Shown: positions 1-10,126 of the stretch, piece by piece
Layout: each line of letters starts with the position of its first letter
Position numbering within the stretch: position 1 is the first letter of the stretch
Assembly (NCBI GenBank): GCA_029239755.1
Contig: JARBUI010000004.1
Location: 1 to 64,000 of the forward strand
Source of the DNA: Clostridia bacterium
GTDB lineage: Bacteria > Bacillota > Clostridia > Lachnospirales > Cellulosilyticaceae
Direction: 5' to 3'
Length of the DNA: 64,000 nucleotides
The notes under the pieces: model-generated
What the model saw: the letters and a program-made list of their open reading frames with translations, nothing else
Database searches by the model: none
What the model was told of the DNA's origin: nothing
Translations under genes and position numbers: made by a program

Positions 1-119
1 CCAGACCAATTACTCCCTTTATTATAAATTAAAATAAGTGCAGCCGTCTTATCAGTTATACTGACTTAACAACTACACTTTTATAGTACCAAAAGCAACT
101 AAAAAACAGTTCATTAGTA

Positions 120-148
120 TTGACATTTAAAATTTAATGATGTAAAAT
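120..148 (+). promoter_or_regulatory. Predicted sigmaA promoter of the redox operon (TTGACA-N17-TAAAAT)
   Basis: TTGACA at 120-125, TAAAAT at 143-148, followed by SD and ATG at 184. Confidence 0.6.
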
Positions 149-183
149 TAAATTGTACACAATATAAAAGAGGAGATGAAAAG

Positions 184-666
184 ATGACAGTTTATGATTT
201 TACTGTTAAGGATATTGAGGGCAATAAGGTAAGTCTTTCTAACTATAAAAATAAGGTATTGCTTATTGTAAATACAGCTAGTAAATGTGGTTTTACACCA
301 CAATATAAAGATTTAGAAAACCTTTATAAAAAGTTTGGAAATGAAAAGTTTGAAATCCTTGCTTTTCCATGCAATCAATTTGGTAATCAAGAGCCTGGGA
401 ATAATGCAGACATTAAAAGCTTTTGCGAGTTATCTTATGAGACCACATTTCCGATCTTTTCTAAGATTAACGTAAATGGTAAAGATGCAGATCCTCTTTA
501 CAAGTATTTAACATCAGCTAAAAAAGGACTATTAGGGGACGCTGTAAAGTGGAATTTCACAAAGTTCTTAGTAGATTCTAATGGAAAAGTGGTAGATAGA
601 TTTGCACCTACTGCTGCGCCGGCTAAATTAGAAAGTATAATTGAGAAATTAATTAATAATATATAG
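184..666 (+). CDS. Glutathione peroxidase family (Cys-type thiol peroxidase)
   Basis: [12 protein letters not shown] active site, [12 protein letters not shown] and [10 protein letters not shown] motifs; 160 aa. Confidence 0.95.
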   Translation: MTVYDFTVKDIEGNKVSLSNYKNKVLLIVNTASKCGFTPQYKDLENLYKKFGNEKFEILAFPCNQFGNQEPGNNADIKSFCELSYETTFPIFSKINVNGKDADPLYKYLTSAKKGLLGDAVKWNFTKFLVDSNGKVVDRFAPTAAPAKLESIIEKLINNI

Positions 667-682
667 TATAGGAGTGAAGGAT

Positions 683-1228
683 ATGTCAATTTACAGTTTT
701 AAAGCAAAAACAATCGATGGAGAAGAAATATCGTTAGAAGAGTACAGAGGTAAGGTGGCGATTGTAGTTAATACAGCTAGTAAGTGCGGATTTACACCAC
801 AGTATGAAGGATTAGAAAAGTTATATGAAAAATACCATTCAAAAGGTTTAGAGATACTTGGATTTCCATGCAATCAATTTGCTGGGCAGGAGCCAGGGGA
901 CAATACAGAGGTTAAGAATTTCTGTCAGCTTAACTATGGGGTATCCTTCCAAATGTTTGAAAAGACTGACGTAAGGGGTGAGTCAGCTCATCCACTATTT
1001 AAATTCTTAACAAGTGAAAAACCATTCGAAGGCTTTGATATGAAGCACCCTATAGGAGAAAGACTTTATCATGCGCTTGAAACAAACTTTCCTGAATATC
1101 TAGAGGGAGACGAAGTTAAATGGAACTTTACTAAATTTCTTGTAGACAAAGAAGGAAAAGTGGTTCACAGATTTGAACCTACTTCAGAGCCTTCTGAAAT
1201 GGAAGCAGTAATAGAAACTTTATTATAA
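683..1228 (+). CDS. Glutathione peroxidase family, second paralogue (Cys-type)
   Basis: [43 protein letters not shown]; start moved to ATG 683 (ORF track 674). Confidence 0.94.
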   Translation: MSIYSFKAKTIDGEEISLEEYRGKVAIVVNTASKCGFTPQYEGLEKLYEKYHSKGLEILGFPCNQFAGQEPGDNTEVKNFCQLNYGVSFQMFEKTDVRGESAHPLFKFLTSEKPFEGFDMKHPIGERLYHALETNFPEYLEGDEVKWNFTKFLVDKEGKVVHRFEPTSEPSEMEAVIETLL

Positions 1229-1240
1229 GGAGGAGTTAAA

Positions 1241-1474
1241 ATGAGTGTAACAATTTATACAACAAATACATGTCCATGGTGTGATAAAACAAAGGAATAT
1301 TTAAGAGCAAATGGGGTTTCCTATAATGAAATAAATGTAGCAAAAAATAAAGAAGCTGCGATGGCTATGATACAAAAGTCAGGGCAAAGAGCAGTACCTG
1401 TATTAGATGTAGATGGCAGCATTATTATTGGATTTGATAAGAGCAGGCTTGATAAACTGTTTAATATTAGGTAA
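1241..1474 (+). CDS. Glutaredoxin-like protein (CPWC)
   Basis: TNTCPWCDKTKEYL thioredoxin-fold motif and cis-Pro AVPVLD; 77 aa. Confidence 0.88.
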   Translation: MSVTIYTTNTCPWCDKTKEYLRANGVSYNEINVAKNKEAAMAMIQKSGQRAVPVLDVDGSIIIGFDKSRLDKLFNIR

Positions 1475-1502
1475 GATAATTGACTTATGAGGGGTTGGTT
1501 AA

Positions 1503-2441
1503 ATGGATAAAGATATAAAGGACTTAGACCTGTTGATTTTAGGAGGAGGTCCTGCAGGATTAACAGCTGCTATGTATGGTGCCAGGGCTAAGCTAGAGTT
1601 ACTTCTTATAGAAAATCAGATGGTTGGAGGTCAAGTTAGATCAAGTTATACTATAGAAAATTATCCGGGATTTAAAACCATAGAAGGCAGTAAACTAGCT
1701 GAGTTCATGAAAGATCAGGCACTAGAGCTAGGAGTAAAAATTGACGAGTTTGATAAAATACTTAAAGTGACTCTTAGTCATAATGAAAAGCTTATTGAGA
1801 CTGAAAAATTTATCTATAGACCAAAAGCTCTCATTATATCTACTGGCGGAGCTCCTAAAAAGTTACCAATACCTAATGAAAATAATTTTTCAGGAAAGGG
1901 AATACATTACTGTGCAGTATGCGATGGGGCAGTTTATGAGGACTGCACTTTAGGAGTAGTAGGAGGAGGCAATTCTGCCCTGGAAGAGGCTCTTTTCCTC
2001 ACTAAGTTTGCATCCAAAGTCATTATGATAAGAAGATATGATTACTTTAAAGGTGAAAAAGCAACTTTGGAAAATCTATTAAAGCATCCGAAGGTAGAAG
2101 TCCTTTATAACTGGGATTTAGTAGATGTTAAGGGAGATATGTTTGTAAATAAGGCCATGATAAAAAACACAAAAACTGGTGAAGAAAAAGAAATATGCTT
2201 AGACGCAGTATTTGGATATATAGGAAATGAGCCGAAGACTGATTTATTTAGAGAATATATAGAACTAAATAATGAGGGTTATATTTTAACAGATGCTAAT
2301 ATGGAAACAAACATTAAAGGAGTATATGCTGCAGGTGACGTCAGAGAAAAGGTGTTTAGGCAAATAACAACTGCTGTAGCTGATGGTACAATTGCGGCAC
2401 TTGCTGCAGAGAAGTATATAGCAGACAAAAAGATATACTAA
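1503..2441 (+). CDS. Thioredoxin reductase-like NAD(P)/FAD-dependent oxidoreductase
   Basis: GGGPAGLTAAMYGARA FAD motif, CAVCDG redox-active dithiol, GVYAAGDV motif. Confidence 0.92.
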   Translation: MDKDIKDLDLLILGGGPAGLTAAMYGARAKLELLLIENQMVGGQVRSSYTIENYPGFKTIEGSKLAEFMKDQALELGVKIDEFDKILKVTLSHNEKLIETEKFIYRPKALIISTGGAPKKLPIPNENNFSGKGIHYCAVCDGAVYEDCTLGVVGGGNSALEEALFLTKFASKVIMIRRYDYFKGEKATLENLLKHPKVEVLYNWDLVDVKGDMFVNKAMIKNTKTGEEKEICLDAVFGYIGNEPKTDLFREYIELNNEGYILTDANMETNIKGVYAAGDVREKVFRQITTAVADGTIAALAAEKYIADKKIY

Positions 2442-2471
2442 ATAGAAGAATCAATTAAATAGATAACAATG

Positions 2472-2513
2472 ATAGTAGTCTTCGTGATTTTAACACCAAG
2501 ACTACTATTTTTT
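2472..2513 (+). terminator. Intrinsic terminator after redox operon
   Basis: 11-bp perfect stem atagtagtctt/aagactactat followed by T-tract. Confidence 0.8.
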
Positions 2514-2538
2514 ATGAAATAGAAAAGAGTTAGAAGCA

Positions 2539-3264
2539 TCAGTGCTTGATAGGGGGAATACTTATAGTATCTTGCTCACTAAAAGAAATATGAAGTTCAT
2601 GGTTGTTATTAAGAGATGCAAAAAAAACATTATTCATATCATAGATTTCTTGTTGTCGGAGTTCTTTTCGAAGCCAAGCCTCATCTAAGCCTAGGTGTAT
2701 TAAAACATCTGTATATACTTTCCCTTCTATAATAACAGGAAAAGCAATAGAAGAAGTCTTCTTTGCTATTTTCATATCTTCTAGGGTCACAGTATTTTTC
2801 TTAGGCTTTTTTAAAACACTTAAATTGCCGCTAGCTTCAATAATAGCTGTTTCTACTTCATTAATATCAAATACATCTTTTTCTCTAAGCAGTTGAAGAA
2901 CATTATCGATAGAATATTGAATTTTTTTAAGGTTTTTATTAAGGAGTATGCCATTTTGGATAATAATAGTAGGTTCAAAGGTAATGAGATGACCTATTTT
3001 GCGGTTAGATAACTTAAGTTTGGCAACAAGTTTTTGAAGAATGGCTATGCCTATCATAGCTACAGCCGTAGGAAGGTGTTTAATTTCTGGATCAGCAATG
3101 TCAGCCCCAACAACTGCTCCCAAGACAACTATAATCAAAAAATCAAATACAGGAAGTTCACCAATAGTACGCTTTCCCATATAGAGTGAGAGAAATAGCA
3201 ATAGAGGTAAAATAGTAACGATTCTTAAGAGAACAATCCCTGAGTCCTTCATAAATTCAAGCAT
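2539..3264 (-). CDS. DUF421 family membrane protein (YetF-like)
   Basis: RTIGELPVFDFLIIVVLGAVVGADIADPE, N-terminal TM helices, YetF-like C-terminal domain. Confidence 0.85.
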   Translation of the reverse strand: MLEFMKDSGIVLLRIVTILPLLLFLSLYMGKRTIGELPVFDFLIIVVLGAVVGADIADPEIKHLPTAVAMIGIAILQKLVAKLKLSNRKIGHLITFEPTIIIQNGILLNKNLKKIQYSIDNVLQLLREKDVFDINEVETAIIEASGNLSVLKKPKKNTVTLEDMKIAKKTSSIAFPVIIEGKVYTDVLIHLGLDEAWLRKELRQQEIYDMNNVFFASLNNNHELHISFSEQDTISIPPIKH

Positions 3265-3384
3265 GTTGAGATCCTTTCTAAATAGGCTTAGATTTTAAAT
3301 ATCAGTATACATACTAGCATCTTTCCCAGAACTTCGTTTATAAATACATTTCCTAAAAACTGTAACAGGGTATTCAAATGATTA

Positions 3385-3465
3385 TTGACAATATATTTAG
3401 AAAGTGGTAAATTTAAGCTAGAGTTAATAAAACACTTTAATAAAGTATTTTATTAACTCTAGCTT
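3385..3465 (+). promoter_or_regulatory. Promoter (TTGACA-N17-TAAATT) followed by long inverted repeat upstream of ROK gene
   Basis: 18-bp perfect arms aagctagagttaataaaa (3415-3432) / ttttattaactctagctt (3448-3465), stem extendable by cactttaataaagta. Confidence 0.55.
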
Positions 3466-3533
3466 TTCATAGGTTATACAGTATAAAAGGATTCTGTTTG
3501 TAGTATAAATAAAAACTGTTTGAAATAGGAGGA

Positions 3534-4559
3534 ATGCTTTTGGAACATATAGGAGGAAATGCTCTTGTTATTAAAGAAGTCAATATAAACCTTGTGCGCA
3601 AGGTTTTAAAAGAGAAGGGGCAAGCAACAAAGCAGCAGATCGCAGAGGAAACTGGCCTGAGCACGGTTACTGTTGGCTCAGTGCTGCAGCAGCTCATAAA
3701 GGAAAATGAAGTTTTCGAAGCAGAGTTATCTTCTTCTAGGGGAGGAAGACCAGCAAAACAGTTTCAGTATAATAATGATTTTGCACTAGTGCTTACTTTA
3801 TTTCCATACGAAGCAGAAGGGAATATTGTGATTCACTGCATGGTGGCTAACCTTTCAGGGGAAAGTATATTTGAAAAGAATGAAGAAGTATCGCATATTG
3901 ATTTAGAAAGTCTTGAACACATGATTAATCCTTTAATGAGCACTTACCCTGCTATCAGTGCTATTGGAATAGGTCTTCCTGCTGTTGAGTCAAATGGGAA
4001 AATCGTTGTGTCAGATTATAAGGCATTAATAGGAATATCACTCACTTCACATTTTAATGATCTTTACCAAAGACCTGTCATCATAGAAAATGATGTAAAT
4101 GCAGCAGTTGTAGGTTTTGTAAAACGTAAGGAGCTAATCCGTGGCCACGCAGTTGTTTACCTTTATTTTCCGGATAAGTATCCCCCGGGAGCAGGTATTT
4201 TTATAGATGGAAAACTATATAGAGGAAAAGGAAACTTTGCAGGCGAGGTCAGTAATATACCTGTAGGTGTTTCCTGGAGTGAGTCGTTATATCAATCATT
4301 TGAAGAACTATGCGATGCAATAGCTAAACTGATTATTATCATGAGCAGTGTACTAAGTCCAGAACATATCGTACTAAGCGGTCATTATATAAATCAGACT
4401 CATGTAAATGCTATTATTCAAGGGGTTTGCAGTCATCTTCCTCAGAATATAATGCCTAGTATTTCGCTTTCGGAAAATTATATTGACGATTATGCACTAG
4501 GCATGATAGAAGAAACACTAGAAATATTGGAACCAGATATAGTATTAACAAGAAAATAG
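3534..4559 (+). CDS. ROK family transcriptional regulator
   Basis: N-terminal wHTH (ATKQQIAEETGLSTVTVGSVLQQL), ROK fold with IENDVNAAVVGF and GAGIFIDGKLYRG. Confidence 0.88.
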   Translation: MLLEHIGGNALVIKEVNINLVRKVLKEKGQATKQQIAEETGLSTVTVGSVLQQLIKENEVFEAELSSSRGGRPAKQFQYNNDFALVLTLFPYEAEGNIVIHCMVANLSGESIFEKNEEVSHIDLESLEHMINPLMSTYPAISAIGIGLPAVESNGKIVVSDYKALIGISLTSHFNDLYQRPVIIENDVNAAVVGFVKRKELIRGHAVVYLYFPDKYPPGAGIFIDGKLYRGKGNFAGEVSNIPVGVSWSESLYQSFEELCDAIAKLIIIMSSVLSPEHIVLSGHYINQTHVNAIIQGVCSHLPQNIMPSISLSENYIDDYALGMIEETLEILEPDIVLTRK

Positions 4560-4576
4560 TAGGGGAGAGATAAAAA

Positions 4577-5803
4577 ATGGCAACGTTTTTTTTAATTATT
4601 ATCTATTTAGCATTTATAAGCTTAGGTCTGCCAGACTCTTTATTAGGAGTGGCTTGGCCTATTATGCAGACTGATTACAATGTACCTTTTGCGGCAGCAG
4701 GGGTTGTTTCTATGACAATATCAGGGGGAACCATTATTTCGAGTTTGCTGAGCGGAATGGTCATTAAACGTTTTGGAACTGGAAAAGTAACCTTTATAAG
4801 CTGTTTAATGACAGCCGGAGCACTAGTAGGTTTCTCGTTTTCACCTTCTTTAGTCTGGCTTTGCGCCCTGGCAATACCTCTTGGACTTGGAGCAGGCGCT
4901 GTTGATTCAGGACTCAATAACTATGTTGCCTTACATTACAAGGCGCATCATATGAGCTGGCTCCACTGTTTTTGGGGTGTTGGGGCAACCCTTGGGCCAA
5001 TCATAATGGCTCAGTTTATTAAAGATCAGAATTCTTGGAGAAACGGTTACTTTGCTATTTCAATAATCCAATTCATACTCGTTATACTGCTTTTATTGAC
5101 CTTACCCTTATGGGATAAAGCAGCAAAAGAGGTAAATAATAATCTAGATCATATAGGTGAAGTAAATGAGTCTCTACAAAAAGTACATCCTTTGCAAATT
5201 AGAGGCGTTAAACTAGCACTTGTTTCTTTCTTTTTTTATTGTGGGACAGAAGCAACTATGGGTCTATGGGGCAGCAGCTTTTTAGTAAATGTAAAGGAGC
5301 TGCCTGCAGCGACAGCGGCCCAGTGGGTATCAATGTATTATGGCGGGATTACAATTGGAAGGTTCATTACAGGATTTATTACTATGAAAGTCAGCAATAA
5401 GGGGCTTATTCGCATGGGGCAAAGTATTGCACTAGCTGGAATTCTACTTATAGTATTACCTATAGGAACTGTATTTTCTCTTGTTGGATTTATAATGGTA
5501 GGATTAGGATGTGCGCCTATCTTCCCGTGTATGCTGCATGAAACACCTGCGAATTTTGGAAAAGAGCATTCACAAATGATAATGGGATATCAGATGGCTT
5601 TTGCATATATAGGAGGGACTTTTTTGCCCCCGATCCTTGGCTTCATTGCATCTAAAACAACAATAGGAATTTTCCCGTTCTTTGTTTTATTTTATATTGT
5701 TGCTATGCTGATTGGTTCAGAAAGAGTAAATGTTTTTATGAAAAAAGAGAATGATAATAGACATATGGAGAGATTTAAGTATAGTCAAACAGAAATAGAA
5801 TAA
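4577..5803 (+). CDS. MFS transporter
   Basis: 408 aa, about 12 TM segments, MFS-like LHCFWGVGATLGP and GCAPIFPCMLHETP. Confidence 0.88.
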   Translation: MATFFLIIIYLAFISLGLPDSLLGVAWPIMQTDYNVPFAAAGVVSMTISGGTIISSLLSGMVIKRFGTGKVTFISCLMTAGALVGFSFSPSLVWLCALAIPLGLGAGAVDSGLNNYVALHYKAHHMSWLHCFWGVGATLGPIIMAQFIKDQNSWRNGYFAISIIQFILVILLLLTLPLWDKAAKEVNNNLDHIGEVNESLQKVHPLQIRGVKLALVSFFFYCGTEATMGLWGSSFLVNVKELPAATAAQWVSMYYGGITIGRFITGFITMKVSNKGLIRMGQSIALAGILLIVLPIGTVFSLVGFIMVGLGCAPIFPCMLHETPANFGKEHSQMIMGYQMAFAYIGGTFLPPILGFIASKTTIGIFPFFVLFYIVAMLIGSERVNVFMKKENDNRHMERFKYSQTEIE

Positions 5804-5805
5804 GT

Positions 5806-5843
5806 AAAACAAAAAGGACAATGAAAATTGTCCTTTTTGTTTT
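5806..5843. terminator. Bidirectional intrinsic terminator
   Basis: 17-bp perfect stem aaaacaaaaaggacaat-gaaa-attgtcctttttgtttt between convergent genes. Confidence 0.85.
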
Positions 5844-5884
5844 AGTGGTCTGAAGTGATCTGAAGTTTAACGGCAGAAGATAGT

Positions 5885-6445
5885 TTATCTAATATAGTTA
5901 ATAACTTCAGCATTTCTTAGGGGAGCAGTAGGCGTAGGGCCAGCTTTGTAGCCTAGGACTACACTGCAAATATGATTATATCCTTTGGGAATACCTAAAT
6001 CTCTTTTTAAGGCTTCAGCCTTTTCATAATCAAAAGCAAAGTTTGGCATAGTCATAATACAGGAGCCTACACTTAAAGATTCGGCCGCAAGGGCAATGTT
6101 TTGTGCTGCTGTACCGGCTTCAATTTGAATGAATTCATTTGCAGCATCTCCGCTTATTAAAATAACTGTTGGAGCTTTATAGAAGGGGTGATACCCTGGT
6201 GCACTTACCATATTTGTTAAAGCTTTATTATTAAGGTTAATGACATTCTCAATGATTCTGTCTGCGAGCTTATCAAGAATATCTTTATTTTGCAGGACAG
6301 TAAAGTGCCAATTCTGTTTATTCATAGCATTAGGTGCATGCAGAGCGGCATTTAATATTTCTTGGAGCTCAAAATCAGATATTTGTTCTGATTTATAATT
6401 TCTAACAGCTCTTCTAGTCTTAATAGTTCTTAACGTTTCATTCAT
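5885..6445 (-). CDS. Nitroreductase family protein
   Basis: TIKTRRAVRNYKSEQISDFELQEILNAALHAPNAMNKQNWHFTV; AAQNIALAAESLSVGSC. Confidence 0.92.
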   Translation of the reverse strand: MNETLRTIKTRRAVRNYKSEQISDFELQEILNAALHAPNAMNKQNWHFTVLQNKDILDKLADRIIENVINLNNKALTNMVSAPGYHPFYKAPTVILISGDAANEFIQIEAGTAAQNIALAAESLSVGSCIMTMPNFAFDYEKAEALKRDLGIPKGYNHICSVVLGYKAGPTPTAPLRNAEVINYIR

Positions 6446-6619
6446 CTAGAGTCCCCCTTTTTTATACCATTACTCATAAAACAGTACACTATAATTGAAT
6501 CATATACTAAATAAAATAGCTTGACTAGAGTAATATTTTTATTAAGCAAGAATAGAATGATTTTAACTAAAGTAACAGGAGTGCTGCATCAAACTATGGT
6601 GTAATAGTAAAAGAGAACA

Positions 6620-7627
6620 ATGAAAAGAAAAGCGGGAATTATTTTGGGCATAGTAGTTTGTATCTGTGGAAATGTATTTGGCGGTGAAAAGATTTTTAGT
6701 GCGGAGGAGTTATATACTAAGGACTTGCATCAGAACCTCAATACTAACCTGGAAATGATACATAATGAGTATCCTGATTTTACAGAACTGAAAAGTATTG
6801 GTGCATCTATCAAGGGGAAAGATATAAAAGCTCTTAAAATAGGCACAGGAGAAAAGAGCATTTTAATTAATGGAGCACATCATGGAAGAGAAATGATGAC
6901 AGCAGTTTTATGTACCCAGCAGGCTAAAGAGTTAGCAGATAAGTATGCAGAAGATGAAGTCATAAGAAGAAAACTAGATACTGTAAGTGTATGGTTTGTT
7001 CCATTAACTAATCCAGATGGCGTACTGAAAGCCCTTACGACTTATCCAAGCTGGAAAGCTAACGCAGGAGGAGTAGACTTAAATAGAAATTATCCAACAA
7101 AAGGAGCTAAACGAACAGTTTTTAGACCTTCATCTAAGGAATACCATGGCCCCCAGCCTTTTTCAGAACCAGAGACTATAGCAATAAGAGATTTTTGCTA
7201 TGAACAGAATTTTGAAACAGCCATTGCCTATCATTCGGCAGGAGAAATGGTTTATTGGTGGTTTTACCAACAAGGAGAGTGCTTAGACAAATCCCGTTCC
7301 ATCGCAAAAAAAATTAGCTCTGCTACAGGTTATAGGCTAGTACCCATTGCAGAGTCTAAAGGAGGCTATGGATTTACAGACTGGTTCATTGCAGAATTTA
7401 ATAAACCGGCTTTTACATTAGAGATCGGGAAGACCTGTAATGGGCTGCCATTAGGTTTTTGGGAGTATAAAAACATATGGAAGAAGAATAGAAATATTCC
7501 AATGCTGATAGTAGAAGAAATGATAAAGGTTAATCAGATACAATTAATTGAACCCGTAATAGATACAAATATATTACTTCCAGAAATGACAACTTCAAGT
7601 AGTATTGAAGCTGAAGTTCTAGATTAG
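6620..7627 (+). CDS. M14 family zinc carboxypeptidase, secreted
   Basis: Signal peptide; GAHHGREMM (HxxE zinc motif), NPDGV, DLNRNYPT, FTLEIG. Confidence 0.92.
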   Translation: MKRKAGIILGIVVCICGNVFGGEKIFSAEELYTKDLHQNLNTNLEMIHNEYPDFTELKSIGASIKGKDIKALKIGTGEKSILINGAHHGREMMTAVLCTQQAKELADKYAEDEVIRRKLDTVSVWFVPLTNPDGVLKALTTYPSWKANAGGVDLNRNYPTKGAKRTVFRPSSKEYHGPQPFSEPETIAIRDFCYEQNFETAIAYHSAGEMVYWWFYQQGECLDKSRSIAKKISSATGYRLVPIAESKGGYGFTDWFIAEFNKPAFTLEIGKTCNGLPLGFWEYKNIWKKNRNIPMLIVEEMIKVNQIQLIEPVIDTNILLPEMTTSSSIEAEVLD

Positions 7628-8034
7628 AAGTTTGATTGCTTTAAAGATTCTAGAGACGTTTTCTCATACGCTATTTCTGAAGCTGTACGGATCCCCAATC
7701 TTCTAATAATAGGAAGGGGCGGACACCATCCCTGCACAGCATGCTGAAGCAAAAAGAAAGCTATAAAACCTACTAAAATAAACCAATAAGGACTAAAGAC
7801 AAATCCTAGAATAGTACTTATCAGTATAATGGCAGAAGCATTTGTTTCAAGAACACGTTCTGTATCCCATTCTTTATTCAGCTCTTCAATTCGAGCAGCA
7901 ATTGTTTCTTCATCACAATGTTTATACCGCTGAACGGCTGCTTCAGTTTGGCGTAAAATGAGTTCATTTATTTCTTGGCTAGTGTGTAATTGCACTCTTT
8001 TGGTTGTAGGTGGTATTAGTCTACTTAACATCAT
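7624..8034 (-). CDS. Hypothetical protein with two TM segments (DUF2892-like hydrophobic core)
   Basis: ORF of 136 aa, hydrophobic segment ASAIILISTILGFVFSPYWFILVGFIAFFLLQHAVQGWCPP; overlaps convergent M14 gene by 4 nt. Confidence 0.65.
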   Translation of the reverse strand: MMLSRLIPPTTKRVQLHTSQEINELILRQTEAAVQRYKHCDEETIAARIEELNKEWDTERVLETNASAIILISTILGFVFSPYWFILVGFIAFFLLQHAVQGWCPPLPIIRRLGIRTASEIAYEKTSLESLKQSNF

Positions 8035-8264
8035 ATCTCATCCTTATAATTTTAAAATGTACATTTTTAGGCAGCAACTATTTACTAGAGTAATAAATAA
8101 GTAGTATTACTTCTTTAGTTATTATGAGTATGCTAATATATTTTATACCTACATAATGCTTTCACCATGGGTTCATAATAAATACAACGAGAGTAAGTTT
8201 TGCTGTTGGTACTAATAGTTTAAATGATTTGAGGGCCTAATTATTTTATGAGGAGCTGAGGGTA

Positions 8265-9110
8265 ATGAGCGAGAATAAGATTGTACTTATCACAGGGGGT
8301 AGTGCGGGAATGGGAAAAGCAGCAGCATCGGAGCTAATGAGACTTGGTTACTTTGTAATTATTCTTGCTAGAAATAAGGAAAGAGGCGAGAAGGCGCTGG
8401 CAGAAATTAAAAGTGAAAGCAAGAGCAATTTGGCAGATTTAATGCTGTGTGATTTAGCTAGTCAGGCTAGCATAAGACGCTTTGTAAGTCAATTTAAGGA
8501 AAAATATAAGAGACTGGATGTACTCATTAACAATGCTGGGGTTATACTGCCAAGCAGACATGAAACAAATGATGGATTTGAGCTGCAGTTTGCAGTTAAT
8601 CACCTGGGACATTTTCTACTCACAAACTTACTTTTAGATACCATCAAAAACAGTAGCCCTGCCAGGATTATTAATGTTTCATCAGGGGCTCATAAAGCAG
8701 GCAAAATACATTTTGATGATCTTAATCTTAAAAAGAACTATAATCTTATAAAATCATATTCACAGTCAAAGCTTGCTAATATACTTTTCACCTACGAACT
8801 TGCAGACCGGCTAAAAGATAGGGGGGTAACGGTTAATACTCTTCATCCTGGAGCAGTGGCTACGCAAATGGGAATTAACCGAACGACTGGGTTTGGAACA
8901 CTTATAACGAGTATGCTTAAACCTTTTTTTAAGTCGCCGGCAGAAGGAGCTTCAACAACTGTTTACCTAGCCACGTCTAATGAAGTTCAAAATATAACTG
9001 GGAAGTATTTTTACAATAAAAAACCTATTCCCTCTTCGAAGCTGTCTTATGACAAAGAACTTGCAAAGAGGTTATGGCAGGTTAGTGAAAAGATGGTGCA
9101 TTTAAGTTAG
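8265..9110 (+). CDS. SDR family NAD(P)-dependent oxidoreductase
   Basis: TGGSAGMGKA, NNAGV, YSQSKLAN catalytic motif. Confidence 0.93.
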   Translation: MSENKIVLITGGSAGMGKAAASELMRLGYFVIILARNKERGEKALAEIKSESKSNLADLMLCDLASQASIRRFVSQFKEKYKRLDVLINNAGVILPSRHETNDGFELQFAVNHLGHFLLTNLLLDTIKNSSPARIINVSSGAHKAGKIHFDDLNLKKNYNLIKSYSQSKLANILFTYELADRLKDRGVTVNTLHPGAVATQMGINRTTGFGTLITSMLKPFFKSPAEGASTTVYLATSNEVQNITGKYFYNKKPIPSSKLSYDKELAKRLWQVSEKMVHLS

Positions 9111-9236
9111 GATTTTAATTTCTAGTGCAGCCAAGCATAATATAAGAATAATTTATATCAAAGAAGAGATGCTATTGCTAGGAGTATCGGCACTAGATAG
9201 GTATTATTCTTGTAAATAATGTTGGAGGCTATCAAT

Positions 9237-10121
9237 ATGAATGTGATAGAGATCAATAATCTCACTAAAAGTTATGGCAAGACAAGGGGTATTGTTAATG
9301 TAAACTTTAATGTTGAAGAAGGGGAGATATTTGGTTTTATCGGCCCTAATGGCGCAGGCAAGTCAACAACCATAAGGACATTGCTGGCACTTATTAGGCC
9401 AACAGGCGGCAGTGCAAAAATTTTTGGGAAAGACTGCATAAAGTATGCCCCTGAAATTGCAAAAGAGATAGGTTACTTGCCTTCTGAAGTTTTTTATTAT
9501 GAAAATATGAAAGTAATGGACATATTAAGGTATTCGGCAAGTTTTTATAAAAAAGACTGTAGTAAAAGGATACAAGAGTTAACTGATGTAATGGAGCTTG
9601 ATGTCACTAAGAAGGTGGATGATTTATCTTTTGGTAATAAAAAAAAGGTAGGGATAGTAGCAGCACTTCTGCATGAACCTCGGCTTATCATACTTGATGA
9701 ACCTACAAGTGGGCTGGACCCTCTGATGCAGCAAAAGTTTTTTGAGCTGCTTTTTGAAGAGAATAAAAAGGGTGCAGCGATCTTATTCTCTTCTCATATT
9801 CTGACGGAAGTTCAAAAAATGTGCAGCCGAGTTGCAATTATTAAGGATGGCAGCATAGTGAAAGTCGAAAATATAAATACACTGCGAGAAAATAATTATA
9901 AAAGATTTAATATAGAAGTAAGGTCACTTCCTTACAAGAACTATTTTAACTTCGGAGGAATAGATAATTTACGGTCAGAAGGGAATAAGATAAGTTTCTT
10001 ATACAGAGGAGATATTAATTTAATTCTTAGAAAACTTTCAGAAGCACAATTATCTAATATTTGGATAGAAGAGCCGAGCCTTGATGAAATATTTATGCGC
10101 TATTACGAGAGAGAGGATTAG
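9237..10121 (+). CDS. ABC transporter ATP-binding protein
   Basis: Walker A GPNGAGKST, signature LSFGNKKKVG, Walker B LIILDEP; start moved to ATG 9237 behind GGAGG. Confidence 0.94.
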   Translation: MNVIEINNLTKSYGKTRGIVNVNFNVEEGEIFGFIGPNGAGKSTTIRTLLALIRPTGGSAKIFGKDCIKYAPEIAKEIGYLPSEVFYYENMKVMDILRYSASFYKKDCSKRIQELTDVMELDVTKKVDDLSFGNKKKVGIVAALLHEPRLIILDEPTSGLDPLMQQKFFELLFEENKKGAAILFSSHILTEVQKMCSRVAIIKDGSIVKVENINTLRENNYKRFNIEVRSLPYKNYFNFGGIDNLRSEGNKISFLYRGDINLILRKLSEAQLSNIWIEEPSLDEIFMRYYERED

Positions 10122-10126
10122 AGCTT

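Noticed and set aside
498-689. Numerous antisense ORFs in the track (e.g. 498-689, 691-873, 20590-20820, 37846-38325, 41542-42054)
   Set aside because: They lie fully opposite strongly supported genes, have low-complexity or non-protein-like translations and lack credible SDs.
184-1228. Possible selenocysteine GPx
   Set aside because: Active-site codons encode Cys (SKCGFTPQY) in both genes; no in-frame TGA or SECIS needed.
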